44,735 nt of DNA from the NCBI GenBank assembly GCA_020059605.1, contig JAGVBT010000103.1:1-44735 (forward strand), given 5' to 3'. The DNA is from Deltaproteobacteria bacterium. Lineage in GTDB: Bacteria > Desulfobacterota > BSN033 > UBA1163. Numbering within the stretch: the first letter of the stretch is position 1; each line of letters opens with the position of its first letter. The position numbers and the translations under genes are program-made. Below are positions 1 to 6,301 of the stretch, piece after piece. Below the pieces are notes generated by a model. The model was not told the DNA's origin. It made no database searches and saw nothing but the letters and a program-made list of their open reading frames with translations.

Positions 1-2
1 CT

Positions 3-851
3 AAGCGCAAACCCAAAAAAGCAACGGAGGAGGATCTCGACCTGACCCGGGATATTGAATTGATCGCTCTGGCCGTGAAGGGAAATGCTATCTCCTGCCG
101 CATCCCGGGAAAGGGAGACGTTACACTCCGGTCCACGCGCTCCTGGGATGTTGTGCCGGGTGAGCTCATCACGGTCACGCCGCGAAAGAAGTGGCGCTAC
201 GCAGGACATCCCTATCTCTCCGGAGAAATTAAGGCCTGGCACCTCGATGTCGCTGCCCTCGGTCTCACACCTCTGAAGCTTGAAGACGAGGGTATGTGGC
301 TTCCGCACGAGCACTACTGGGGAGAACCTGATGCACCGATCGAAGATTGGGCGAAACCAATCGTCGAGCGAGGCCCGCGACCTGCGTATGAGATGGAACA
401 GGTGATCTCCGGCGAGGACCTCCACAATCCTGCTACGGATCCCATACTCGAGTCGGTTGAGTTGAAAGAAGCCGGTGAGTACGGTGAGGCACACCGCACG
501 CTCATGAACCTTTTCATTTCGGATCTCCGTTGTCTCGATGCGCACGCGCATCTCGGCAATCTTGTCTTCGATCACGAACCGGAGAAAGCCCTCCGTCACT
601 ACGAAGTCGGGGTGCGGATCGGAGAGCTCTCCCTTGGGGAGAACTTCGAGGGGCTTGTTCCCTGGGGGCACATCAACAACCGCCCGTTCCTTAGGTGTCT
701 AAATGGCTATGGTCTCTGTCTGTGGCGGCTCGGCCGGTTCAAAGAAGCCGATGACGTTTTTACCCGCATGCTCTGGCTCAACCCGACAGACAACCAGGGT
801 GTGCGCTTCCTCATCCATGACGTGCGCAACGGTGAGGCGTGGCATGAATAA
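3..851 (+). CDS. TPR-repeat protein, 5' end outside window
   Basis: The reading frame is open to the left edge of the window (it reads KRKPKKATEEDLDLTRD before the first possible TTG start at 60), so the true start lies upstream and 282 residues are visible. The C-terminal third has tetratricopeptide-like helices (NGYGLCLWRLGRFKEADDVF followed by LNPTDNQGVRFLI), so it probably binds other proteins in the cytoplasm. The middle carries a conserved-looking SGEIKAWHLDVAALGL and an acidic, tryptophan-rich stretch that I cannot assign. No signal peptide or membrane segment is seen in the visible part. The catalytic role, if any, is unknown. It is the only long plus-strand gene in the window, and a mobile element sits about 150 bp after its stop. 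Confidence 0.8.
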   Translation, partial: KRKPKKATEEDLDLTRDIELIALAVKGNAISCRIPGKGDVTLRSTRSWDVVPGELITVTPRKKWRYAGHPYLSGEIKAWHLDVAALGLTPLKLEDEGMWLPHEHYWGEPDAPIEDWAKPIVERGPRPAYEMEQVISGEDLHNPATDPILESVELKEAGEYGEAHRTLMNLFISDLRCLDAHAHLGNLVFDHEPEKALRHYEVGVRIGELSLGENFEGLVPWGHINNRPFLRCLNGYGLCLWRLGRFKEADDVFTRMLWLNPTDNQGVRFLIHDVRNGEAWHE

Positions 852-986
852 TAGTTGCTCCTTAGAAAAACGGGGCAAGAGAAAACAGCGGGCTTCCGAG
901 CTCCGCGCGCACAACGGCAAAACCAGAACCAATGTGAAACTATGGAAAGCTGTCTCACCTTCCCACAGTTTCTCAGTACGGAAAGC

Positions 987-1002
987 AAAGCAAAGAATTC
1001 TC
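987..1002. repeat. Left copy of 16-bp target-site duplication
   Basis: AAAGCAAAGAATTCTC lies directly before the TGTCA end of the element that starts at 1003. An identical copy follows the other end at 1739-1754. The position and identity fit a duplicated insertion site. Confidence 0.75.
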
Positions 1003-1053
1003 TGTCATCCCAAAATGATCATGTCCTATTTAGCCAAAATAGAAATGTCCTAT
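1003..1053 (+). repeat. Left terminal inverted repeat
   Basis: The 51 bases match the complement of the right end: the outer 24 positions agree at 16, and the inner 20 (CCAAAATAGAAATGTCCTAT against CCAAAGTAGAAAAGTCCTAT) at 18. ATGTCCTAT occurs twice, at 1021 and 1045. Confidence 0.7.
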
Positions 1054-1305
1054 GATCCCGGAGAGCCGTTATGATGGATCTCGGGTTCATATTTATGGCA
1101 GGAAGGAGGTTTTCTCTCAAATGGGGCTGGGAGGGTCCTTGGATTCCTAAAATGACCTCACCATTTGCTTTACAATCCATTTTCTCTGGCGGGTCCATAG
1201 CTGAGCATCCCCCTTTAGGAATCATCATCTTTTGCCCGGAGGCAGATAGGGTTAAGGTACAGAGAAACTTCAAGACGTCCCAAAGATGGGTAGAGAGAAA
1301 AGAAA

Positions 1306-1551
1306 ATGGAAATGACAGTCTATAATCCACAAAAGGGCCGTGTGGAAACTATCGACACGGTTTTTACCGATGAAAACACGACGTGGTTCGACCATTGCAC
1401 GGATGGTGACATTTACATGATAACGGATTTTGAAGGAGATCTTCTGATCCGTGAGTTCGGGTACACTTACCCGGTGAGGATTTACGATATGTGCAGAGCG
1501 GATATCGGGTTTGACCAGAAAAAAGCCCAGAAGCTCAAGAATCGATATTGA
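1306..1551 (+). CDS. Small acidic hypothetical protein carried by the element
   Basis: This 81-residue ORF lies wholly between the inverted repeats of the 736-bp element. It starts MEMTVYNPQKGRVETIDTVF, with a second possible start two codons in (1312). It is rich in Asp, Thr and Tyr and has no signal peptide or membrane segment. The purine-rich AGAGAGAAAAGAAA upstream is a weak ribosome-binding site. I do not recognise a family. The tidy composition and aspartate-rich body make it more gene-like than the overlapping frames. It could be a passenger gene of the element. Confidence 0.5.
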   Translation: MEMTVYNPQKGRVETIDTVFTDENTTWFDHCTDGDIYMITDFEGDLLIREFGYTYPVRIYDMCRADIGFDQKKAQKLKNRY

Positions 1552-1589
1552 TAGGACAGGGTGAAAAGTGGGTTCGGCGCGAGCCGTCG

Positions 1590-1637
1590 CCGGGGGAAAC
1601 GGAAGGGAGCCCGTAGGGCGACGGGAGTTTCCCCCGG
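1590..1637. repeat. Long inverted repeat (hairpin) inside the element
   Basis: CCGGGGGAAAC (1590-1600) pairs perfectly with GTTTCCCCCGG (1627-1637). Inside it CCCGT (1610-1614) pairs with ACGGG (1621-1625) around a 6-base loop. There is no T-run right after it, so it does not look like a terminator; a REP-like structure is more likely. Confidence 0.7.
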
Positions 1638-1638
1638 T

Positions 1639-1676
1639 CCCCAACCCCTAACCCTAAGCCCTGAACCCCTAAACCC
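1639..1676 (-). repeat. C-run tract; possible G-quadruplex on minus strand
   Basis: Six runs of three or four C separated by 2-4 bases (CCCC at 1639, 1645 and 1666; CCC at 1652, 1659 and 1674) give the complement a G3-4/N2-4 pattern resembling a degenerate TTAGGG repeat. This meets the usual motif for an intramolecular G-quadruplex. It follows directly on the hairpin at 1590-1637. Confidence 0.6.
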
Positions 1677-1686
1677 AAAACCTAAA

Positions 1687-1738
1687 ATAGGACTTTTCTA
1701 CTTTGGTAAGAAGCGGACATTTCTAAATTGGCTTGACA
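1687..1738 (-). repeat. Right terminal inverted repeat
   Basis: This is the inverted partner of 1003-1053, read on the minus strand from 1738 (TGTCAAGCCAATTTAG...). One base of gap is needed to align it fully with the left end. Confidence 0.7.
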
Positions 1739-1754
1739 AAAGCAAAGAATTCTC
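1739..1754. repeat. Right copy of 16-bp target-site duplication
   Basis: AAAGCAAAGAATTCTC is identical to 987-1002 and directly follows the terminal TGACA of the element. Removing the element and one copy gives a continuous predicted empty site running into TTGACAGCG. Confidence 0.75.
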
Positions 1755-1783
1755 TTGACAGCGACACAGAGAAAAGAGATAAT
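1755..1783 (+). promoter_or_regulatory. Sigma70-type promoter next to the element's right end
   Basis: TTGACA (1755-1760), a 17-base spacer and GATAAT (1778-1783) give a near-consensus promoter pointing at hicBA, about 180 bp downstream. It abuts the right target-site copy, so it belongs to the flanking DNA rather than to the element. Confidence 0.5.
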
Positions 1784-1858
1784 GGAAACCGGCATGTAAC
1801 TAACTAATATAACAAGAGAAAGCAGATTTTGTTACGTATAGCTTCCTGGAAGTGTGAT

Positions 1859-1887
1859 TTGACAGGAGGGGGTGAAACTTGTAAATT
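1859..1887 (+). promoter_or_regulatory. Candidate hicBA promoter
   Basis: TTGACA (1859-1864), a 17-base spacer and TAAATT (1882-1887, four of six consensus bases) lie about 80 bp before the hicB start. HicB proteins usually autoregulate their own promoter, so an operator may lie between here and 1950; I see no clear palindrome to name. Confidence 0.4.
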
Positions 1888-1966
1888 TGTAATAGAAATG
1901 GTGGAAGAAAAATATGAGATTGCATCACATCATGAAATTGAGATATCATATTTTAGGAGGTGAGAG

Positions 1967-2167
1967 GTGAAGATCGAAATAGAACGAGAAGAGGACGGCC
2001 GTTGGATTGCTGAAATCCCAGACCTCCCTGGTGTTATGGTATATGGGAACAGCAGGAACGAAGCCATTTCAAAAGCTGAAGCATTAGCTTTGCGGATCTT
2101 GGCTGACCGGCTCGAACATGGGGAAGAAATTCCAGAACTTAAGGAAGTTTTTGCGGTCTCAGCATGA
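1967..2167 (+). CDS. hicB: HicB-family antitoxin
   Basis: This 66-residue protein has the short HicB/UPF0150 fold signature: an alternating acidic strand start (KIEIEREEDGRWIAEIPDLPG), then a helix with NSRNEAISKAEALALRILAD. It would neutralise a HicA mRNA interferase by masking its active site. No C-terminal DNA-binding domain is visible, as in the shortest members. The GTG start at 1967 is supported by the strong ribosome site TAGGAGGTGAG just before it. The stop overlaps the hicA start as ATGA, which is the expected antitoxin-toxin coupling, here with antitoxin first. Because the toxin gene is interrupted, this antitoxin may be an orphan. Confidence 0.85.
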   Translation: MKIEIEREEDGRWIAEIPDLPGVMVYGNSRNEAISKAEALALRILADRLEHGEEIPELKEVFAVSA

Positions 2168-2379
2168 TTCGATGGCCATCAACACGAGCCAACCAAGTTC
2201 TTGCTGCCTTGCTTCGTATTGGCTGGATCATCAAACGGCAATCCGGTGCCTCGCACCGCGTTCTTGTTCGGCCTGGTTGACCCAATTATGTTTTCGCATT
2301 TCATGAAGGGGAAGAAATTGGACCAAAGATGTTGCCACGGATTGCCAAACATACTGGCCTCACCCCCGAAGACCTGTAA
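2164..2379 (+). pseudogene. hicA: HicA mRNA interferase toxin with in-frame TGA
   Basis: The frame starting at the ATG that overlaps hicB reads MIRWPSTRANQVLAALLRIGW, then RQSGASHRVLV with the HicA catalytic histidine in its G-x-S-H setting, and stops at TGA 2278-2280 (codon 39). The same frame continues without change into PNYVFAFHEGEEIGPKMLPR and IAKHTGLTPEDL, ending TAA at 2377. The family normally reads RPGWP at this point, so a single TGG to TGA change (Trp to stop) is the simplest explanation. Only a 38-residue fragment would be made; it contains the histidine but lacks the C-terminal half of the fold. Toxin activity is therefore probably lost. Confidence 0.8.
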
Positions 2380-2870
2380 TAATCTTCAAGCGACATGGCA
2401 CACCGGTTGTAGATCAGACCCACCCAATAGGATACTCTCTTTCCTTCGGTAATCATCAGCTCCAAGGTCATTTCGGCATTATAGAATCGTAGGTGAAGCT
2501 GGAAACCGATGATAGCTCTGAGTTGCCTGTCATTTTTCTGATGACTGGACTTGAAACATAACCAAATTTACCCTCACCCTTTCCCTCCTCTCTGCCTTCG
2601 TCCCGAAGGGCGGGACTTCGCGCAGGCAGGCTTCAAGGAGAAGGCAGCAAAAAGGATCCCCCTCAGAGACAGTGCCGCAATTAGCCGTTCAATCTTCGAT
2701 CCCGCCTGGGCGAGACTCAGGACAAAGGGCTAAACGGCAAAGGAGCAGTGGGATTTTTTTGAAAGAAATGGGAGCGTTACCGGATCGTTCCCAGATGGTG
2801 GCGGTGATTTATTGTTTATTGTTATGGCAACGATACCATTTGGCAGCCAGGGATTTAAATGTTTTGGATG
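2380..2870. other. Gene-poor stretch with one hairpin
   Basis: I see no convincing gene here. Short open frames (for example 2551-2733) have coding-unlike composition and no ribosome site. The only structure is the hairpin listed at 2592-2629. Confidence 0.5.
2592..2629. repeat. Two-part hairpin
   Basis: GTCCCG (2600-2605) pairs with CGGGAC (2611-2616) and, further out, CTGCCT (2592-2597) pairs with AGGCAG (2624-2629). No T-run follows on either strand, so a REP-like intergenic repeat fits better than a terminator. Confidence 0.5.
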
Positions 2871-3056
2871 TTAACGGCGCGACTCTGTTGGGAGTTCTAC
2901 CTTTTTGTGACGTTTAGCTTCCTGGCGCGCAACATCTCCGGCCTTCCTGAAGAATGCAATGATTTGAGCATGGGATTTGTCTTCCAGTGAAGATGCTATT
3001 TCGTCACGAATCCGGCGAACCATTTCTAAAGATCGTATCTCATTCTTCTCGCTCAT
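2871..3056 (-). CDS. Small helical hypothetical protein, last gene of the portal chain
   Basis: This 61-residue ORF starts at the ATG at 3056 (MSEKNEIRSLEMVRRIRDEI), preceded by GAGAGG, rather than at the longer upstream start, which has no ribosome site. It is highly charged and predicted all-helical, with EIRSLEMVRRIRDEIASSL resembling the N-terminus of many small uncharacterised proteins in anaerobe genomes, some of them next to toxin-antitoxin genes. It overlaps the previous ORF by 17 bases, so the two are probably translated together. Function unknown. It could be phage-derived or half of a toxin-antitoxin-like pair; the sequence does not decide. Confidence 0.55.
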   Translation of the reverse strand: MSEKNEIRSLEMVRRIRDEIASSLEDKSHAQIIAFFRKAGDVARQEAKRHKKVELPTESRR

Positions 3057-3240
3057 AGGTTGTAACCTCTCGTGGCGAGTAAATCGCCAAAGGCTTGTAG
3101 CCAAATTCAAGATTAATACCATTGAACTGCTGAATTTTATCCAGTCTTACAATATTGAGAATCGCCCTATCGGTGGCAAACGTCCTTCGCCCACCAAATG
3201 ACTTCCCTTCGGTCAGGTTGCAGGTTGATTGCAAACTCAT
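3040..3240 (-). CDS. Small hypothetical protein in the portal chain
   Basis: The 66-residue ORF starts at an ATG that overlaps the stop of the preceding frame as ATGA (3237-3240), and its end overlaps the next ORF's start by 17 bases. It reads MSLQSTCNLTEGKSFGGRRT and ends REVTTYEREE; it has a basic first half and no membrane segment. A GGAG about 12 bases upstream can serve as ribosome site. I recognise no family. The tight overlaps on both sides are the main evidence that it is real. Confidence 0.45.
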   Translation of the reverse strand: MSLQSTCNLTEGKSFGGRRTFATDRAILNIVRLDKIQQFNGINLEFGYKPLAIYSPREVTTYEREE

Positions 3241-3548
3241 CTGTTAAGCTCCAAATCCACAAGATCCCTCATCGTCTCGACCAGATTCATCATCTGTAAC
3301 GTCATGATATGGAAACCATCGGATCTATCCAATCCGTTATGTCCATCTTCCTTCTGGGAAACCATCGCCATTGGATTCAAGCCACCCACCTGTGGGGTCG
3401 TCACCCCGGTCGCCCCGGTTGCCCTCAGTGACGGCGTTTTTGCATTTTTGGGGGATGGTGAGGTATTGGGTTCGGGCTTTTCTTTTAATACCGCGGCAAT
3501 TTCTTCATCGGGACCTTCAGCCCTGCGAATAGCTTCGTTTGGAAATAC
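3237..3548 (-). pseudogene. Out-of-frame C-terminal tail of the portal gene
   Basis: A frame one base off the portal frame is open for 103 codons from 3548 to the TGA at 3237-3239. It reads RRAEGPDEEIAAVLKEKPEP, then a Pro/Thr/Gly linker, then a helical end (MTLQMMNLVETMRDLVDLEL). It has no usable start codon at its upstream end and its stop overlaps the following ATG, so it looks like the normal end of the upstream protein separated from it by an indel. Restoring the frame near 3490-3545 would extend the portal protein by about 85 residues. Alternatively it could be read by programmed frameshifting; I see no classic slippery heptamer. Confidence 0.45.
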
Positions 3549-4486
3549 TCAACGTCTCGTATATTGCCAAGATTTGTGGCCCCCTGGAGAACTCCTACGT
3601 CAGCCTTCGACTCTTTCGTTACCCCCACATAGAAATCCTCTTCTGCTGTGAGGGGATTCTGAGCGGTCTCAAGTTTTCCCGTCAATGGATTGATCAATCT
3701 TTTCTTCTTAAACTCGTTTTTGACCTTCCTGATGTAGTCCTCGCGCTCCTCCTTGTCCATCCCCTCCACATCGACCAAAACCTTATATCTCAACTGGGAC
3801 CTGGTCAGCCTCGAAATGACCATACCATCTTCCATTAACTGCAGCTGCTTATAGACCCGGCGGATCGACTTCATCACGCTCTCGCCATACATTTTCTTCA
3901 TCCCGCCGTTTTTCCAATGGATGATCTGCCAGGGCTCAAAATCAGCTATCGTAACACTGGTCATGTCATCCTTTTGGACGTATGGCCTTTCTTTCATCCT
4001 CCCGTACTCATCCACATTCTTAAACATTGTGTGCGGTTCGAGATTCTTTAACCGGACAATCAGGCCTTTACCGTCAACCACATTTTCATCAAAATCGTCA
4101 CCCATCTTTGCCATCGCCCTGGCGGTATCCCAAATCATCTCCTTAATTTTCGTTCTCTCGATTGTCTCGTTGATGATATTCTGAATCTTTGTCTCCTCTG
4201 CCTTGACATCGAATGGGTCGCCGGCTTCATTTCGGTCTTTCGTTGCGTTATCCGCATAAAGGTCAAGGGCGGTTGAAATTTCTGGATACTCCTCATCCAT
4301 CAGGATGTAATCCCCATACTTTGCCCTTCTTGTCCTTTCCAGCTGAACCTGCCTGTAGTAATACGATGCAACACCGACATCGAGACTACTCTCCGTCGTT
4401 TCTTCTCTTCGTGGGGGTTTCTCCGCTGTCTTATTGAAAATGGAACTGATCTTATCAATCAATGGGATATTGATCCTGACTTCCAT
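3485..4486 (-). pseudogene. Phage portal protein (T4 gp20 type), C-terminally truncated
   Basis: The 333-residue frame resembles the gp20-type portal, the ring through which DNA enters the capsid. Recognisable stretches are the N-terminal YPEISTALDLYADNAT (about residue 67), FEPWQIIHWKNGG, YGESVMKSIRRVYKQLQLME, SRLTRSQLRYKVLVDVEGM and the family's LGNIRDVEYFQTKLFAGLKVP near the end. It then stops after MKKLPRY, where family members continue for roughly 100-200 residues (T4 gp20 has 524). An out-of-frame tail follows (3237-3548). No terminase, protease or major capsid gene is beside it, so this is a prophage remnant rather than a working phage. The portal identity is fairly sure; whether the truncation is biological or a sequencing indel is not. 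Confidence 0.75.
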
Positions 4487-4530
4487 GGCCTATCCTTTTA
4501 AAAACATTTCTGTTCCTTTATCAGATCCGT

Positions 4531-4570
4531 AAAAAAATAGGCGCCCTTATGGCTTTTGAGCCAGGGCGCC
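4531..4570 (-). terminator. Rho-independent terminator
   Basis: On the minus strand GGCGCCCT (complement of 4563-4570) pairs with AGGGCGCC (complement of 4540-4547), with extra GGC/GCC pairing inside, and is followed at once by TATTTTTTT (complement of 4531-4539). It would end transcripts coming from the J-protein gene before the portal gene. Confidence 0.8.
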
Positions 4571-4657
4571 TTACGATGATAAGAGAAATAGGATTTATTT
4601 TTGTCATTTCATTCAATGCACCCTAACTGACAGAATTCTTTAGGTTTGTCAATCAGA

Positions 4658-4695
4658 TAAAAAATATTGGTGCCACATCTGCTATTAAATGGCAC
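4658..4695 (-). terminator. Weak second terminator after the J-protein gene
   Basis: On the minus strand GTGCCA (complement of 4690-4695) pairs with TGGCAC (complement of 4670-4675) across a 14-base loop, followed by CAATATTTTTTAT. The short stem makes it weaker than the one at 4531-4570. Confidence 0.4.
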
Positions 4696-4764
4696 ATAAA
4701 TTACCTGCCTCGATCAAGGTTCCACCTGACAGATAATCTCAAAATAAAGGGGAAACTTCAAAAA

Positions 4765-5571
4765 TTAGATTTTTAGCAAGTCACTCATCCTCCCAAGTAG
4801 GGGTTTCTTAATCTTGACATGGAGATAGAGGTCACCGGCTTCTCCGCCGTCTTTGCCTTCTTTTCCCATCCCTCTCAATCTTATCTTCTGGCCTTCCTGT
4901 ATTCCGGGAGGAATAGTGACCATCAGTTCTTTCGATCTCTTTCGGTGGAGATATTTCCCTTTCCCACCTTCAAGGGCCCGTTGGGGATGAAGATAGATGA
5001 CATCCTCCAGGTCTTTCCCCCTGACGGGTTCTCTTATGCCGAATGCCCTTTTTAAGAGATACCGAACAAGTTTTCCCGCAACCCCCGGAAAGGCCCCGGA
5101 GGAAACAGGAATCCCTTCGTGTTTCTTTCTCCCGAGACCAGGGCCGAAAAAGATAAACCCCCTGCCAAAAACTCCTGGCCTTCGAAATTCAAAGGTCCGG
5201 TATCCCTGGCCATAAGACTCCCTGAAAACTTCATCAAATCCCCTGAACCCAAAGGCCTTTGCCATCTCCTCAAAAATCTGGTTAATATCCGAACCCCTAA
5301 AAATATCCTCCTGGGAGTAGCTCTGTTTGAATCGATCGTAGCCATAAGATCCGTATTGCTCCCGTAGGATATCATAGTCTTTTCTTTTTCTGGAATCGGC
5401 AAGGACAGCATAAGCCTCATTGATCTCTTTCATCCTTTCCACAGCCAAAGGATTTTCTTTATTCCGATCCGGATGGTATTGAAAGGCCAGTTTCCTGTAA
5501 GCCTCTTTGATTTCCTGCTGATTGGAATTACTGTTGACTCCCAGGATATTGTAGTAATCCTTCTCTCTCAT
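4765..5571 (-). CDS. CbpA-like J-domain co-chaperone without zinc finger
   Basis: The product would stimulate a DnaK-type Hsp70 ATPase and deliver substrates. The N-terminal J domain (residues 1-70, MREKDYYNILGV) has the required HPD in FQYHPDRNKEN. A Gly/Phe/Tyr/Arg-rich linker follows (GSYGYDRFKQS, FGFRGFDEVF), then a single C-terminal substrate domain with VTIPPGIQEGQKIRLRGMG. There is no CxxCxGxG zinc-finger block, which makes it a type II protein, and at 268 residues it is shorter than CbpA because only part of the usual two C-terminal barrels is present. The ATG at 5571 is chosen because it begins the J domain and follows AGGTGG; the upstream extension has no such support. Two terminator-like hairpins follow the gene. 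Confidence 0.85.
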   Translation of the reverse strand: MREKDYYNILGVNSNSNQQEIKEAYRKLAFQYHPDRNKENPLAVERMKEINEAYAVLADSRKRKDYDILREQYGSYGYDRFKQSYSQEDIFRGSDINQIFEEMAKAFGFRGFDEVFRESYGQGYRTFEFRRPGVFGRGFIFFGPGLGRKKHEGIPVSSGAFPGVAGKLVRYLLKRAFGIREPVRGKDLEDVIYLHPQRALEGGKGKYLHRKRSKELMVTIPPGIQEGQKIRLRGMGKEGKDGGEAGDLYLHVKIKKPLLGRMSDLLKI

Positions 5572-6301
5572 GACACCACCTGCTTTTCTCTCTTCTCTTT
5601 TTTTATAATATAATCGGAGCCATCTGTTAAGGGCCGGGGGATGGAAAAAATATTGATAGAGACCAAGAAGAAAAGAGAAATCCTTCCTCCGCAAGACCAG
5701 AATCCATAGCCGAGCTACGAAATACATGCCACGGCAAGCTTGGTGATTCTCTTGACACTTACCTTGCCACCTTGGTCGCAAGTCTTGACAAAACAACTCG
5801 CGCGAGCCTCTGGGAGTGCCCCAGATGACGTAATCTGGATTCCAAGGATCAGGAGGAGTGCCTAAACACTGCCGGATTGACTTTTAAGGTGCTCGATCGC
5901 ATTTCGATAGGGGCGGATCCCATCTCAACCGTAGGTTTTGAATTTTATTAAAAAGCCCTCGAAAAACTGGAAGAACATTCAGAAAATCTAAACCCCTTAA
6001 AAGATGAAACCATCAGGTGTACCTTGAGATCTGTTTTGGTATGTGAACCCAGTTGGTAATGTCGCATCACTACAAATTATAAACTTTTCTTCGCCTAAAG
6101 GCGAGAGATTTCAACCATCCCCGAAAGGGACATTAAATACCGAGAAACTATCGCTTCTCATTCCCGTGTACCCGCAGTGCACTTCATGGACATAATTTTC
6201 TTCCAATCGTTATGCCCCTGTTGTCCATCTTTTGATCATTTTGTCTGCCTCACTATATAATAAATAAAGAACGAGCTTAATTCAGAAATAAATCGAGTAA
6301 G
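5572..6301. other. 730-bp gene-poor boundary before the catabolic island
   Basis: There is no intact gene. It contains a possible decayed plus-strand frame (5829-6059), the short palindromes TCGCC-TAAA-GGCGA (6091-6104) and CCCC-GAAA-GGGA (about 6120-6131), and a weak AGCTTA/TAAGCT inverted repeat at 6274-6303 that overlaps the SDR stop and could act as a poor terminator. It divides the mobile left part from the minus-strand island. Confidence 0.5.
5829..6059 (+). pseudogene. Possible decayed ORF
   Basis: One frame reads coherently as DQEECLNTAGLTFKVLDRIS through DPISTVGFEFY, hits TAA at 5949, and continues in the same frame as KALEKLEEHSENLNPLKDET to a TAA at 6057. The amino-acid composition on both sides of the stop is protein-like, but there is no start codon or ribosome site and I recognise no family. 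Confidence 0.25.

Larger units (their letters stand above)
1003..1738. mobile_element. 736-bp non-autonomous transposon-like element
   Basis: The element begins 5'-TGTCA and ends TGACA-3', is flanked by identical 16-bp direct repeats, and has imperfect terminal inverted repeats of about 51 bp (1003-1053 against the complement of 1687-1738). Each end carries two related copies of a (TAGAA)ATGTCC-type motif, as transposase-binding ends of the IS21 and IS481 families often do; the long duplication and TGT/ACA termini fit IS481 somewhat better. No transposase gene fits inside, so it would need one in trans, or it is a deletion derivative. Its cargo is a small acidic ORF (1306-1551), a long hairpin and a C-run tract. 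I do not recognise the element by name; family assignment is inference. Confidence 0.65.

Noticed and set aside
1071..1325. 84-residue plus-strand frame in the element, and the minus-strand frame at 1019-1330
   Set aside because: Composition is not gene-like and both run through the terminal repeat or overlap the better ORF at 1306.
1639..1686. Telomere-like CCCTAA repeats
   Set aside because: Degenerate, short and internal to a mobile element on what looks like a bacterial chromosome; treated as a quadruplex-prone tract instead.
2278..2280. Selenocysteine or other recoding at the hicA TGA
   Set aside because: The family has Trp here, not Cys, and no suitable stem-loop directly follows.
6105..6137. 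CRISPR-repeat-like sequence (ATTTCAACC...CCCCGAAAGGGA...)
   Set aside because: Only one copy is present, with no second repeat at spacer distance and no cas genes in the window.
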